Source of the DNA: Eriocheir sinensis
Taxonomy: Eukaryota; Arthropoda; Malacostraca; Decapoda; Varunidae
DNA: 64,000 nt
Assembly (NCBI RefSeq): GCF_024679095.1
Contig: NC_066563.1
Location: 1,602,831 to 1,666,830 of the forward strand
Direction: 5' to 3'
Each line of letters begins with the position of its first letter. Within the stretch, counting starts at the first letter, position 1. A program made the translations under genes and the position numbers. The notes under the pieces were generated by a model, which had not been told where the DNA came from, did not search any database, and worked only from the letters and a program-made list of their open reading frames with translations. Shown piece by piece: positions 1-10,769 of the stretch.

Positions 1-206
1 ACAGGAAAAAGAAGAATAGGTAGAGAAAGTGAATGAAAGATGAAACAGATGTGTAAAAAAAAAATGTTATAAAGAAAATGGAAAAAGTAGAAGAGAAAAA
101 GAAGGAAGCAGACTGGAGATGAAGTAGATTGTAGGAATATCAGGAGGAGGAAAAAAAATGGGAAGATGGTATAGAATAAAGGAGATGAGAGTTGTAATAT
201 GCAGAC

Positions 207-250
<44 letters not shown>

Positions 251-595
251 CATAGGTAGAAGATACAAGAAAGGAGAGAGAGGGGAAGAGACAGACTGGC
301 TGGAAAAACTGTGAGGAAGGAGAGAAAGGAAAAAAAAAAAAGGAAGATCAGAAAGGAGATGAGGAAGGACGGAACAAGTGGATATTCAAGGTAGGTGAAA
401 AAAAAAAGAAGTAGGAAAAGGAGGAGAAGAAGGAGAGAAGAACCATGGAGATAAGATGACAGGGAGAATAAGTTGAGAGGAGGGAAAGAAGACAGGAGAT
501 ATGAGAATGAGATATAGCCGGGAGGAAACAAGGAGAGGAAGATGATAAACAGAACAGGAAGGAAGGAGGGAAGGAGGTGTGAAAAAACACGAGAG

Positions 596-709
596 GAAGA
601 GGAGGAGGAGGAGGAGGAGGAGGAGCACAACAAAAACAGGAGAGATAAAGGTAATGGGGGAGAAGAAAAAGTGGAGGAGGAGGAGGAGGAGGAGGAGGAG
701 GAGAAAGAA
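596..709. repeat. (GAG)n runs, inverted relative to the (TCC)n run at 857
   Basis: GAG trinucleotides at 596-625 and 672-709 lie on a purine strand that flips to pyrimidine near 815. Confidence 0.9.
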
Positions 710-856
710 ACTCAAGAAGACTGGATCCCAAAGTGGAGAGACAAGTTAGGGAGTGTGGAGGAAAGAGAAGAGGCCGAAGGGGAGAGGGAGGGAAGGGGGG
801 GGGGGGTCTCTCCAGGTGCTTGACTAGCCTCCTCCTCCTCTCCTTTATCTCCCATC

Positions 857-904
857 CCTCCTCCTCCTCCTCCTCCTCCTCCTCCTCCTCTTCCTCCTCC
901 GCAT
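857..904. repeat. (TCC)n microsatellite
   Basis: Trinucleotide run with few interruptions, complementary to the GAG runs 150-260 bp upstream. Confidence 0.92.
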
Positions 905-1490
905 CCTCTTCCTCCCACCCTCGAAGAAGAGAGAGTCGATAAAACAACCGCGTAGCATAGTCCTCCTCCTCCTCTTCCATCTCCTCCTCCTCCTCCTCGT
1001 CATCTTTCACTTTTTCACCCTGCAACGCCACCACCTCCTCTTCTTCCTTCTACTGTTCCTTCTCATCCTTCTTCTCTTCCTCCTCCCATCTCCTTTCTTC
1101 CTTCTCCTCTTCCTCTTCTACCTCGTTCTCGTCCTCGTCTTCCTCTTCCTCTTCCTCCTATTTCTCCATCTTCTCCAAGTCTACCTCTCGTGCATAAATA
1201 TTCCTCAAGCTTCCCCTCCTCTTCCTTTTTATTCCTCTTTTATCTACCTTCCTCTTTCCTCTTCTCTTCCTCTTCTCTCCTCAATAAGCGTCTGTCTCTC
1301 CAAAATGAAGATAGATTACTGGACTGTTTTTCTTTATCTTTTTTATTATTTTTCTTCTTTTTTATTTTTTTGAAACAACGCGATACAAAAGCCGATTGGT
1401 AATTCTGTTATGTAGCCAGAAAACATTTTACTTTTTTCTTTAGTTTGTATTTTTTTTACGTAATGAATTCCGGCCGAGTCACACAGATTA

Positions 1491-1618
<128 letters not shown>

Positions 1619-2339
1619 TGAGAAGGCAGCCTCTCTCACGCTAAGGGGAGGATGTGAGCCAGATTGAGAGGGGGGAAAGGGGAGGGAGGGAGGGGTGGAG
1701 GGAAGGTGAGAGGGAGGAGAGGAAGCACCAATAAGGGAGAGGGGAAGCACAAGAGGAAGAGGGAGGAGAAAAGGGAGGAGAAGTAGGAGGAGATTAAGAG
1801 GGGGGGAGAGGGAGGCCAGGAAATGACGGAGAAAGGGTGGGAAAGGAAGGTGTGGTAAGCAGAAAGGGGAGGAGAAACAGGAGAGAAGGAGGGAGAGAAG
1901 GGGAGCAGGAAACGACTGGACAAAAAAGGAAGGAGGTTAGGAGTGCAACGAAAGGGAACAGGGAAGAGAAAAAGAAGAGACAAGAGTAGAGGAAAAAGAA
2001 GGGAAAAATAAAGGGGTGAAAAAATTGGAGGATTACGAACTGATGGTAAAGAAAATAGGAGGAGAAAAATAGAGACGAGAGGAAAAGAGAATGAAGGGAA
2101 GAACATAGAAGATTGAAAAAAGGGGAAGGATTAAAGGGAGGAGAAAAAGGAAAATAAATAGAAGTGAAGAATATAGAGAGTGATGCAAGAAAAAGGAAGG
2201 ACTTGAAGGGAACTGGAAGGGAATGAAAAAAATTGTGTAGTGGAAAATTTACAGAAGAAGAAACAGGAGAGAGAGATGAGAAAAGGAGGGTATAAAGAAT
2301 AGAGGTGGAAGAGAAGGAGGAGGAGGTGGAAGAGATGAG

Positions 2340-3170
2340 AAAAAGGCTTAAAACAAAGAATAAAGGAGGAATGAAGGGGGTGATAAACAGGACGAGCTGG
2401 AGGGAAGAGGGAAGGAGGGGAGGAATTGAGAGTTGAGACCAAGAATTATAGGGAAGGGAAAGGAAGAGGCAGAGGAAGGGAAGAGAAAAAAAAGATGAGA
2501 AAATAAGGCGAAAACAAAGGAGAAAAGAGGAATAAAGGAGGCGATATACAGGAAGAGCTGGAGAGAAAAAAGGGAAGAGGAGAAGCTGAGACTAAGAAAT
2601 ATTGAATGGAAGGAGGAAGAGAAGGAGTAAAAGATGAGAAAAAGGAGAATAAAGAAGAAAAGAGGAATAAAGGAGGATATTCAGGAAGAGCTGGAGGGAT
2701 AGAAAGGAGAGGAGTATTTGAGACCAAGAAATATGGAATGGAAGGAGGAAGAGGCAGAAGAGAAAAGAAATAAAATAAAGAAGAAAAGAGGAATAAAGGA
2801 GGATATTCAGGAAGAGCTGGAGGGATAGAAAGGAGAGGAGTATTTGAGACCAAGAAATATGGAATGGAAGGAGGAAGAGGCAGAAGAGAAAAGATGAGAA
2901 AATAAGGGGAAAACAAAGGAGAAAAGAGGAATAAAGGAGGATATTCAGGAAGAGCTGGAGGGATAGAGAGGAGGGGATTATTTGAGACCATGAAATACGT
3001 ATAGTGAATGGAAAGGAAAAGGCAGAGGAAAGGAAGAGAAAAAGATATGAAAAACAGATGAAAACAAAGGAGAAAAGAGGTATAAAGGAGGCGATATACA
3101 GGAAGAGCTGGAGGGATAGAAAGGAGGGGAGTATTTGAGACCAAGAAATATGGAATGGAAGGGTAAGAGA
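2340..3170. repeat. Purine-rich tandem array, six units of about 126-154 bp
   Basis: The anchor TTTGAGACCAAGAAATATGG or a variant recurs near 2436, 2589, 2721, 2847, 2985 and 3139, always followed by GGAAGAGG and GAATAAAGGAGG tracts and GAAGAGCTGGAGGGATAG. The minus strand is open for 232 codons only because stops are rare in a C/T-rich repeat. Confidence 0.8.
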
Positions 3171-3368
3171 CGGAGGGAAGGAAGAGAGTGCCTAAGGGGT
3201 GGTATCTGAAGTGCCATTACCCTCACAATGGTGTCGGGGGGCGGGGGGGGCACTCTTTGTTGATTAGACTGGGAGGCAGACAGACGGACAAAAGGGGAGT
3301 GAAGACAATGAAGAAAACAAAGTAAAAACAAAACACATAATGAGATCTGGGCGCGCGTACAGCCGAAA

Positions 3369-3369
<1 letters not shown>

Positions 3370-3411
<42 letters not shown>

Positions 3412-3469
3412 TAAAAGTCGGCGGGTCATAACAAGACATCACCTTTAATTGAATAAACTTAATAGGCCT

Positions 3470-3539
<70 letters not shown>
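3370..3539. repeat. (CA)n at 3370-3409 and (TC)n at 3472-3539
   Basis: Two perfect dinucleotide runs separated by about 60 bp of unique sequence. Confidence 0.95.
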
Positions 3540-3542
<3 letters not shown>

Positions 3543-6190
3543 AAAACCGGAAAATCGCTGGTAATATTTAGCGCATAATAACAAGATGAAAGCCAAAAAA
3601 AAATATCCCCTTTTATGGAACTCTCTTACATTACCCTTCTCCTCCCCTCTTCCCTCCCTCCCTTCTTCCCTATTATCTCCCCTCCGCCGGCCGCCCCTCC
3701 ATTTCCCTCCCTTTCCCTCCTCTCTCGCGCTTATTCCCTCCCACTTCGTTTCAGTATTTCCCCTCATGCTTACCGTCCATTCTCCCTCCTTTACTAATGC
3801 AATTTTCCCCTCTCCTCCTCCTCCCTCGCTGCACATTTCTCCCTCCCTTGTTCCCCTCTTCTTCTCTGCTCCATTTTGTCCCGTTCCTTTTTAATGTTGC
3901 TTCGCGTTTTACTGCCTCGCATCCCTTCCCTCGTCTCCCTGTACGCTGTCTTCTCTTCGCTCCAATTTAGATATCTTTTCACTCCTTTACTTCTCTGGTT
4001 TTTATCGCCCTTTCGCTGTTATTTACTTGTTCCCTCTCCTCTCTGGTTCTCTTTTGCCCTTTTCTCCTCCTCCTCCTCCTCCTTGTTTTTATGGCTGTGT
4101 GTTGGTTGAGCTTCTCCTTCCTTCGCTTTGGGTGTATTTGAAGTCCTTTGCTACTGTTGTTTATATTAACTTTTACGGGTACTTGCTTCATCCCTCTCCT
4201 CTACTTCCCTCATGCCTTTCTCCTTTATTTGCTACGTCTGTTAACATTTTTCCTTTACAGTATTTTATGGGGGGTTATTCTTATTTCCCTTCATTGCTCT
4301 TCCCTCGCTATCTATCTCCTTTCTCCTTTCTCCACTACACATGTTCAAATTTTCATCCCCTCTACTTATTAATGTATTTTTTTTATCATTTTTACGACTA
4401 TTCTTATTTCTCTACGTTGCTCCTTCCTTCCTGTATCTCTTCTTTCTCTTTTCTCTCTTCTTTTCTACATCTGTTAACATTTATATCTCCTTTAATTATT
4501 CCTGTATTTCCTTGTTATATTTACGATTATTTTTACTTTCCAACTTCGCTCCTTGCTGCTCGGTCTCCTTTATCTCTCTCATCCTTCTCTCTTCTCTGTA
4601 CTGCAAGTCTTTAAATTTCTCTCCCTTCTATCTCCTTTTCATTATTTGTTTTTGGTTTATTTTACGATTATTTTTACTTTCCTACTTCGCCCTTTGTTGC
4701 TCCCTCGCCTGCATCTCTCAACCTTCCTCTCCTCTCTGTACAACAACTCTTTAAATTTCTCTCCCTTTTATTTCCTTTTCACCATTTTCATTCTGTTTAA
4801 TTTTACGATTATTTTTATTTTCCCACTTCGCTCTTTGCTGCTCCCTCGCCTGCATCTCTCAACCTTCCTCTCCTCTCTGTACTACAACTCTTTAAATTTC
4901 TCTTCCTTCTATCTCCTTTTCAATACTTTATTATTTAATTTTACGATTATTTTTACTTTCCCACTTTGCTCTTTGTTGCGCCTCGCCTGCATCTCTCTCA
5001 ACCTTCCTCTCCTCTCTGTACAACTCTTTAAATTTCTCTCCCTTCATTTTACGTGTTATTTAAGTAGTTTTGTTTTGGATTGTTCTTACTACCCTATGCT
5101 GTCCCCTTCTTGCTACTTCCCCTATTCTTATTTCACGCTCTTCTCCTTTCTTTACCATAACTGTTAAAATTCCTCTTGCCTTCACTTTACCTTTTTGCTC
5201 CTTTTAACGGTCATTATAAATTCCCTACCGGACTGTATCCCTTCCTTGCTCCCTCTGATTTTAGTTCCGTTATTCTCTTCTCCTTTCTTTTCTTGTTTAA
5301 GTTTCTCTTGTCTTCATTTCACGTAAGCTTTTGTTCATTTTCTTTACCTTTCTTTTATTCTTATTTCCCTACGTTCTTCCACAACATGTTACTTCCCCAA
5401 TACTATTTCATGCTCTTCTCCTTTTCTTTAATTTTTTCTTGCCTTCATTTCTCGTAACCTTTTTCCCCTTTATCCTACGCGTACTCTTATTTCCCCTCCT
5501 TGTCTCCTGCTGCCACCTACCCTTTAGTTATTTCATGCCTTTCTCCTTTTCCTTACTACTCCATCTCTCCTGTATTTCTGGTGGTATTCTTATTATCCTG
5601 CCATGTAATAATACTTCCCCTCTTCTCTTCCCTTGGCCTTTCCCTTCCTTCCCTTCCTCTTCCCCTCTTCTCTTCCCTCGTCCTTTCCCTTCCTTCCCTT
5701 CCTCCATGCTTCGTTTTTTTCTTTCTTTTACTACTGAAGTTTAAATCTTTCCAAGTGACGAATACTTTTCTCTCGTACTTCAAGCGATATATATTTTTCT
5801 TCATTCTGTGCCGTTATTTATCCGTTCCCTCTCATTTAGTTCATTAATGCCTTTCTCTTTTACTACTTTTGTTTATGCATTCCAAACAATAACAATAACT
5901 TTCGCTTTAGCCGTCCACATATGCTACTAAACCCTTATCATATAAATAACAGTAGATTACCTCTCCCATACCATACGTTATCTTTTTGTTACCGCTGTTT
6001 GAACCTCTAAAACAATGGCGATGTTTTCTCTCTTATATTTCTGTTACCATAGTTTGTTTTCCGCCCTTTTCTTTAACTAAACCGAATCTCTTACAGCCCG
6101 CAGCAGTAATTGTGAAAGTGGTTGACTGTGGATCGTGCAGAAAAATATATTATGTTTTTTTTATTTATTTTTTACTACTTCAAAACCTTC
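3540..6190. other. Polypyrimidine DNA around the 140-bp array
   Basis: C/T-rich on plus throughout. A 47-bp CCCTTCC-type duplication lies near 5620-5705. From about 5740 it grades to AT-rich unique sequence. No exon or RNA gene is seen. Confidence 0.75.
4130..5460. repeat. Pyrimidine-rich tandem array, units of about 130-141 bp
   Basis: The anchor TTTACGATTATTTTTACTTT recurs at 4394 (variant), 4523, 4664, 4805 and 4943, followed by GCTCCCTCGCCTGCATCTCT and CTTTAAATTTCTCTCC. More decayed units extend both ways. Long open frames here are by-products of the composition. Confidence 0.75.
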
Positions 6191-6193
6191 CAA

Positions 6194-6194
<1 letters not shown>

Positions 6195-6256
<62 letters not shown>

Positions 6257-6426
6257 CACACACACGTATAAGTGAATTCGCTCATTAACTATAATGACAA
6301 ATATTATAAACTCAACTGCAAAGGACATTGTGCACCGGTAAAAGTAATTGGTAAAGAACTGCTTTTGTTCTTGTTAATAATAAATCTCTCAATTGCCTAA
6401 TGAAGTTATATCTAGTAAATGCAATG

Positions 6427-6475
<49 letters not shown>
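6195..6475. repeat. (CA)n at 6195-6265 and (TG)n at 6428-6475
   Basis: The two runs are complementary to each other across about 160 bp, so they could pair as an inverted repeat. Confidence 0.93.
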
Positions 6476-6477
<2 letters not shown>

Positions 6478-6701
6478 CGTAAACTGGGAGTGCACCTGTC
6501 GTATCGTTTTATTACAGTCTCTATAACTCCGTAACATAATCTGATCGCTTTATGGCCCTCGTGACACCATAACAAGGCGCGTCACGGCACAATAGCCCCG
6601 TCACTCTTTACGGCGCCTCCTCACGCCGCCATTGGGCCTCATGGGTCTGTTATACCAGTAGTTATTAAGACACTGGTACCCACGCTCATCCCGTACCCAT
6701 G

Positions 6702-7112
6702 TGACCTTATCTGACCTTGCTCAACGTGCCTAGGCAGCTACAGCGCCTCCATTCAGTCTTTTTAATCCAACTCACCTCTTCGTCGTTTGTTTCATAGCTC
6801 CAGTTTAGCGTGCACATCTAGTCTACTCTTCCTGATGACTTTTCCTGACCCTATTTAGCATTAGTCTTTTTGACCTGAGCGACCCCATAACCTTATCAGA
6901 TACTTTTTAGTCCTATGAACCATGCTGGATGTTTTTCAGCGTACGCATGTTGTTCTGTTGCCCCCATGACCTTCTGTGACCTTGTTTAGAGTAAGTATGT
7001 ATATATGGTCTCTTAGTGCGGTTATCGTATGTCTGGCCTTGTGTACCCATGTGTTCCCATTTATCTCCGGTGTCTTTGTGTCCCTGTGCAGCACAGTGTC
7101 CCCGTGTGACCT
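6702..7112 (+). promoter_or_regulatory. Cluster of same-strand TGACCT half-sites, including two DR4 pairs
   Basis: TGACCT occurs at 6702, 6712, 6871, 6967, 6977 and 7107. The pairs 6702/6712 and 6967/6977 each have a 4-bp spacer, so the other strand reads as perfect AGGTCA DR4 elements of the type bound by nuclear receptor dimers. The same pattern could come from a decayed tandem repeat, because the sequence around the pairs is similar (a CATG or CATGTG lead, then a TTGTTTAG or TTGCTCA tail). Confidence 0.3.
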
Positions 7113-7133
7113 CCGTGTCCCCCCTTCCCCCAG

Positions 7134-7636
7134 GTGGCCGGCGCTGGCGGGTCATGGATGGAGTGGGACGACCGTCGCCGCCGTGACGCTGAGGACCCCT
7201 GGCCGCCGCCCCGCCCCCCTGAGCCCCCCGCCTTCCCCGATGACCCCTGGGGCGGCGACGACACTTGGCACGACGACTTTTGGAACGACGCCCCATGGGA
7301 GGACGCCCGCATCCAGTTCCCCGAGGAGGCAGCAGGGGCAGGAGGAGGAGGAGGAGGAGGAGGAGGAAACGACTATGATTTTGAGGGATGTGACTGCGGC
7401 GGCCCTCCTCCCCCCGTATTTCACCTCCCTCCCCCTCCACCGCTCCCTCGCCTCCCTGAGGAGGAGGAGGAGGGCTCTGGCTGCGATGCACCGCCCCCCT
7501 CCGAGGTGTGCCCTGCCCTACTGGTGGCCGGAGACGCTCACACTCACCAGCGCCTCCAGCCTCCCCTGGCGGCGCTGGTGGTTGCCGCCGCCACACTCAC
7601 GCTCGTTTTCATCATCGCGGCGCTCGTCTGCTGGAG
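7134..7636 (+). CDS. Coding exon A: extracellular juxtamembrane region and transmembrane helix
   Basis: The acceptor is a C-rich tract ending CCCCCAG just before 7134, and the donor is AG|GTGAGG at 7636/7637. The exon is 503 nt and ends in phase 2, so AG plus the first G of the next exon makes Arg. It encodes an acidic Trp-rich segment (repeats of DDPW, DDFW and APWED), a poly-Gly run from a GGA microsatellite, Pro-rich stretches, a poly-Glu run and the single membrane helix at the 3' end. The poly-Gly and poly-Glu runs are probably length-polymorphic. Confidence 0.72.
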
Positions 7637-9080
7637 GTGAGGCGCGACACGAACGCCTTGCTGTCTGTCAAAACACTATTCCCAAGCCCCTCACTGCTAT
7701 ACCACAACCTGACTACTTTTAACTCCCACTGGTTGATTCTTTCTCTAATGGATCAGATAATTCAAAGATGGGAAGGAAAAGTTTACAAAAACCGCTGAGT
7801 ATGCACAAACAGGGCTTTGTTACTCATTACATTACGCTGCTTTTTCTTGGCCATTCTTCACGTTTCTATTCCAGTGATTGTTGCTTTACTGTTCCCCGCG
7901 TCATTGTAACAACCTAAACAAGGAAGAAAACGGATCCCTTAGGCAATGTCACATATCACCAAGCGTAATTTTGCACTCCCTTGCTTGTTCAGTGCATAAC
8001 CGTAAAGCGTAAACTGGATAAATTCAGATTCAACAGGGACACAGGCAAAAATTGGTTTACTAACAGGGTGGTGGATGAGTGGAATAGGCTTAGCAGTCAT
8101 GTGGTGAGTGCCAATACAATTGTCACATTCAAAAATAGACTAGATAAATTCATGGACAGCGATATTAGGTGGGGTTAGATACACGGGAGCTTAGGGTCAA
8201 AGGAGCTGCCTCGTACAGGCCTACCGGCCTCTTGTAGACTCCTGCGTTCTTATGTTCTTATGTTCTTATGATATTTAACTAATATGTTCATGACAGGACC
8301 GTCCGGGAATTAATACTGCCAGGCTCAAACAATGTGAGACTTGTTGTGACACCCAATGCTCGCACAGCAATAAGTATGATTCATTGGTTCCCGCCCTCTC
8401 GTGGCCTCTATCTACCCTTCCCCTCGCCCACTCTTTCATATCCCTCCCTCCAACTCTCTTCCCGCGTCTCTCCTCTTTCGTCTTCCCCTCTCATTCCCCG
8501 CCCATCCCCTTCCTTCCACTCTCCATCAGTCACAACTCACCTCCCCTTCATTTTTGGTCCTCTCCCTTCTCTCCATTCTTCACGCCTCTTTTTCTCTCCT
8601 CTCCCCAACTCCCGACTCTCCCTCATCAACCCATTCCCGACAACGCTTCCTCCCTTTCCTCTCCCTCCCACCCTTTCCCCCTTACCCCCCAGCTCTCCTT
8701 CCTATGTTCCTCCTCTCTCTTCTCTCCATTCTTCACGCCAATTTTTCTCTCCTCTCCCCAACTCCCGACCCTCGCTCATCTACCCATTCCCAACAACGCC
8801 TCTTCCCTTCCCTTTCCCCTCTCACCCATCCCCCTTACCCCCCAGCTCTCCCTCCTCTCTTCGCCCCGCTCTTCACGCCTCTCCCGGCTCTCCACACAGG
8901 TACCGGAGGCAGCGAGGCCGTCGGGGACCCTCCAAATCCTCGAGCGACCTCACCAACGGCGTCATTTACGAGGACCTCCCGTCGGGGCCCACGCCGAGGG
9001 TCGTGCCCGCCGCCCAATGCCACCCTCGCGACACCCACACTTTGGCGCCCATGGAGGTGGGTGTGAGAAAGTTTTTTTTC

Positions 9081-9121
<41 letters not shown>

Positions 9122-10693
9122 AGGGCTCTTGTTTCCTGTTATAGTTTTCAGTTTTGTTTTTCGACACAACTGCTGTCCTTGGTGTCTTACTTTTTCATTC
9201 GTTTGTTGTTTTGTTTCAATTCCCAGCGCCGCTGACGGTTAAGGTTCCTTTTATTCCTTTCGTCGCCTGTTTTCTTTTGACGCTTTTGTATTTTTTTTTC
9301 AGTATTTTTTCGTTTGAATGTCACACAGCCCCCGGGGATTTTGACAAAGCTTATGTCACTCCACTGTGTGTGTGTGTGTGTGTGTGTGTGAGTGTGTGTT
9401 GGAATACACGTAAGTGACCTTGACAGACTGTGCCAGGTGGCGCCGCTTGTCGGCCAACAACTCTCCCTCGTCGCTGGGCGCCGCGTCACCACCCCTCCCC
9501 CCAACCTCTCCCAGGCGTGCGTCGGGCCCGCCCGTCACGCCCTCAGCGCCGCCCTCCTCGCATCGATTCATATCAATCTTTTCCAGCTCCTGGACATGAA
9601 ACTGACGCCCCACGTGCACGCCTCAAGCTACGGCGGGGCGGAGGGAGGCACCCCGGCCATCCTGCAGCAGTACCAGTCCACGCAGCCCCTCTCCCCCTCC
9701 TTCAACCCCACCCACACCTCCCCGCCCTACTCACCAAAGAAACCCTTCGACTCCCATCGCTCCAACAGAAGTTCGCAGGAGCTCTACAACCCCACCTACG
9801 AGGAAATATCAACGGGTGAGTCACATGCTTAAAACACGGAGTGTGCTTGACGCTGGTGAGCACAGGTGTCGGACGTGTGAGTGCATAGCCCATCCGCCAC
9901 TCCCTACACCTCACTAACATACCAAACACGCTTGTCTCCTACAGGAAGTGACTCCACTTCCGTCAGCAGCGCCAGCGTAAGCTCCGAAGGCGGCCAACAG
10001 CAGCTGGAGCGGCGCGGCGAGGGTCCGGGCCCCCCGCCCATTTGGTCTGAGCCCGGCAGCTGCACGTGTTCAAGCGGCCGGCGGGCACCGCAGGGGAGGC
10101 GGGGAACCCGCGGCGGCCGCTCACGGAAGCCCCGTGCCACCAGCAGTGCCACCAGTACGGGTACCACGGAGGGCAGCGAGTACCACGAGGCTCTCTTGCC
10201 CCAGTTGGTGCCCGCCCTGGCCCTGAAGGGCACGGCACGGCATCCCACGCTGCCCTACACCATCCAAGGCACCAGTGACGGCCGCACCTCCACCTCCTCC
10301 TCCTCCGACCTGCCGGTGGACCGCTGCCTCGCTCCTCGCGAGCCTCGCTACTACGTGGGCGTGCCGCCCCCCACCACGCGCAGCCCCATCACGCCAGACG
10401 GCCCCACGCGCGGACCTCCGGGACTCCACTTTGGTGGGGACTCAGTGGAGGGGTCCTCCGGGGCGTCAACGTGCGGGGGTGAGCGGCCCTCGCCCACGGA
10501 GCGCGGCCTGCCGCCCCTCCCCTCCCGCAGCGACCGCTACCGCATCTACTTCAGCACGGAGCGGCGGCGCGGCGTGGACGGGGCGCCGCTCCCTATCGGT
10601 ACGCGTACCCTCGACCCCGGGGCCAGGAAGCGGCAGCGGCGGCACGACACCTCGGGCAACAGGGAGAGTGAGCCGCTGTACCACGAGCTGTAG
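7134..10693 (+). CDS. 3' part of a gene for an unrecognised single-pass membrane protein (four coding exons)
   Basis: Four exons join in frame: 7134-7636, 8900-9056, 9587-9815 and 9945-10693. Introns are GT-AG with matching phases (2, 0, 1), giving about 545 residues to a TAG stop. In order, the visible protein has an acidic Trp/Pro-rich segment, a Gly run, four Cys near the membrane (C-D-C, then two single Cys), one hydrophobic helix (LAALVVAAATLTLVFIIAAL), a basic stop-transfer (CWRYRRQRGRR) and a long Ser/Pro/Gly-rich tail. The positive-inside rule places the tail in the cytoplasm. Tail motifs are VIYEDL, NPTYEEI (NPxY overlapping a Src-SH2-type YEEI), the class II SH3-type PPLPSR, and the C-terminal EPLYHEL. 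High third-position GC supports coding. I do not recognise the family. An in-frame stop at 7107 shows that 7134 is a splice acceptor, not an extended frame. Upstream exons were not found; the in-frame ATG at 7158 is a weaker alternative start. Confidence 0.75.
8000..8270 (+). mobile_element. CR1-like non-LTR retrotransposon 3' end (5'-truncated)
   Basis: The frame ending at 8178 gives LDKFRFNRDTGKNWFTNR followed by VVDEWNRLSSHVVSA and FKNRLDKFM. This W(F/Y)TNRVV...WN.L...VVSA...FK.RLDK pattern is typical of the extreme C-terminus of CR1-clade reverse transcriptases. The remaining ~90 bp ends in three exact copies of an 8-mer, GTTCTTAT (8246-8269), matching the octamer tails of CR1 elements. 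The fragment lies in sense orientation within the intron between exons A and B. Confidence 0.75.
8540..8890. repeat. Intronic tandem repeat, 140-153 bp, reaching the exon B acceptor
   Basis: CTTCACGCC occurs at 8578, 8731 and 8871 within repeated blocks containing CTCTCCCCAACTCCCGAC and TTACCCCCCAGCTCTCC. The third, partial copy ends in the functional acceptor of the exon starting at 8900. Each copy supplies an additional pyrimidine tract plus AG. Confidence 0.75.
8900..9056 (+). CDS. Coding exon B: basic stop-transfer and VIYEDL segment
   Basis: The acceptor TCCACACAG ends at 8899 and the donor GAG|GTGGGT follows 9056. The exon supplies one base to complete Arg and then 52 codons, ending in phase 0. 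It begins YRRQRGRR directly after the membrane helix and contains SSSDLTNGVIYEDLPSG, a possible tyrosine phosphorylation site. Outside these boundaries the reading frame runs into low-complexity translations, which fits exon ends here. Confidence 0.7.
9082..9120. repeat. (TG)n near the 5' end of the exon B-C intron
   Basis: TG run starting 26 bp after the donor; a second run at 9364-9399 lies before the next exon, so the intron has TG arrays at both ends. Confidence 0.95.
9437..9586 (+). other. Region open in two frames: possible 5' extension of exon C or alternative exon
   Basis: A consensus acceptor (GTGCCAG) precedes 9437. From there one frame (VAPLVGQQ...) continues in phase 0 straight into exon C. 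A second frame (RWRRLSANNSPSSLG...) has the more coding-like, GC-ending codons and would fit the phase-2 donor of exon A, but it hits a stop in exon C. No good GT donor lies inside the stretch. It may be an alternative exon, an extension used in some transcripts, or only GC-rich intron. Confidence 0.35.
9587..9815 (+). CDS. Coding exon C: NPTYEEI tail segment
   Basis: The acceptor is a pyrimidine-rich TCTTTTCCAG ending at 9586 and the donor is G|GTGAGT after 9815. It enters in phase 0 (ATG GAG | CTC CTG GAC ATG) and leaves in phase 1. The product starts LLDMKLTPHVHASSYGG and ends SQELYNPTYEEIST. An alternative acceptor at 9436 would extend the exon 150 nt upstream in the same frame, so the 5' boundary is not settled. 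Confidence 0.68.
9945..10693 (+). CDS. Terminal coding exon D with stop codon
   Basis: The acceptor CTCCTACAG ends at 9944. G from the previous exon plus GA makes Gly, and the frame then runs 248 codons to TAG at 10691-10693. The product is Ser/Pro/Gly/Arg-rich and probably disordered. It contains the SH3-type motif PPLPSR followed by SDRYRIYF, and ends EPLYHEL. A CA microsatellite begins 4 nt after the stop, which marks the loss of coding constraint. Confidence 0.75.
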
Positions 10694-10697
10694 GCGT

Positions 10698-10745
<48 letters not shown>

Positions 10746-10747
10746 AT

Positions 10748-10769
10748 CCTAACCTAACCTAACCTAACC
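10748..10769 (-). repeat. Interstitial telomere-type repeat (CCTAA)4
   Basis: Four exact CCTAA units plus CC read as TTAGG on the minus strand, the ancestral arthropod telomere repeat. The array lies about 55 bp after the stop codon of the membrane-protein gene. It could be an internal telomeric insertion or a chance microsatellite. Confidence 0.7.

Noticed and set aside
3459..3836. Minus-strand frame beginning MCSEGGGGEGK
   Set aside because: It runs through purine-rich sequence into (GA)n giving poly-Glu/Arg; no coding evidence.
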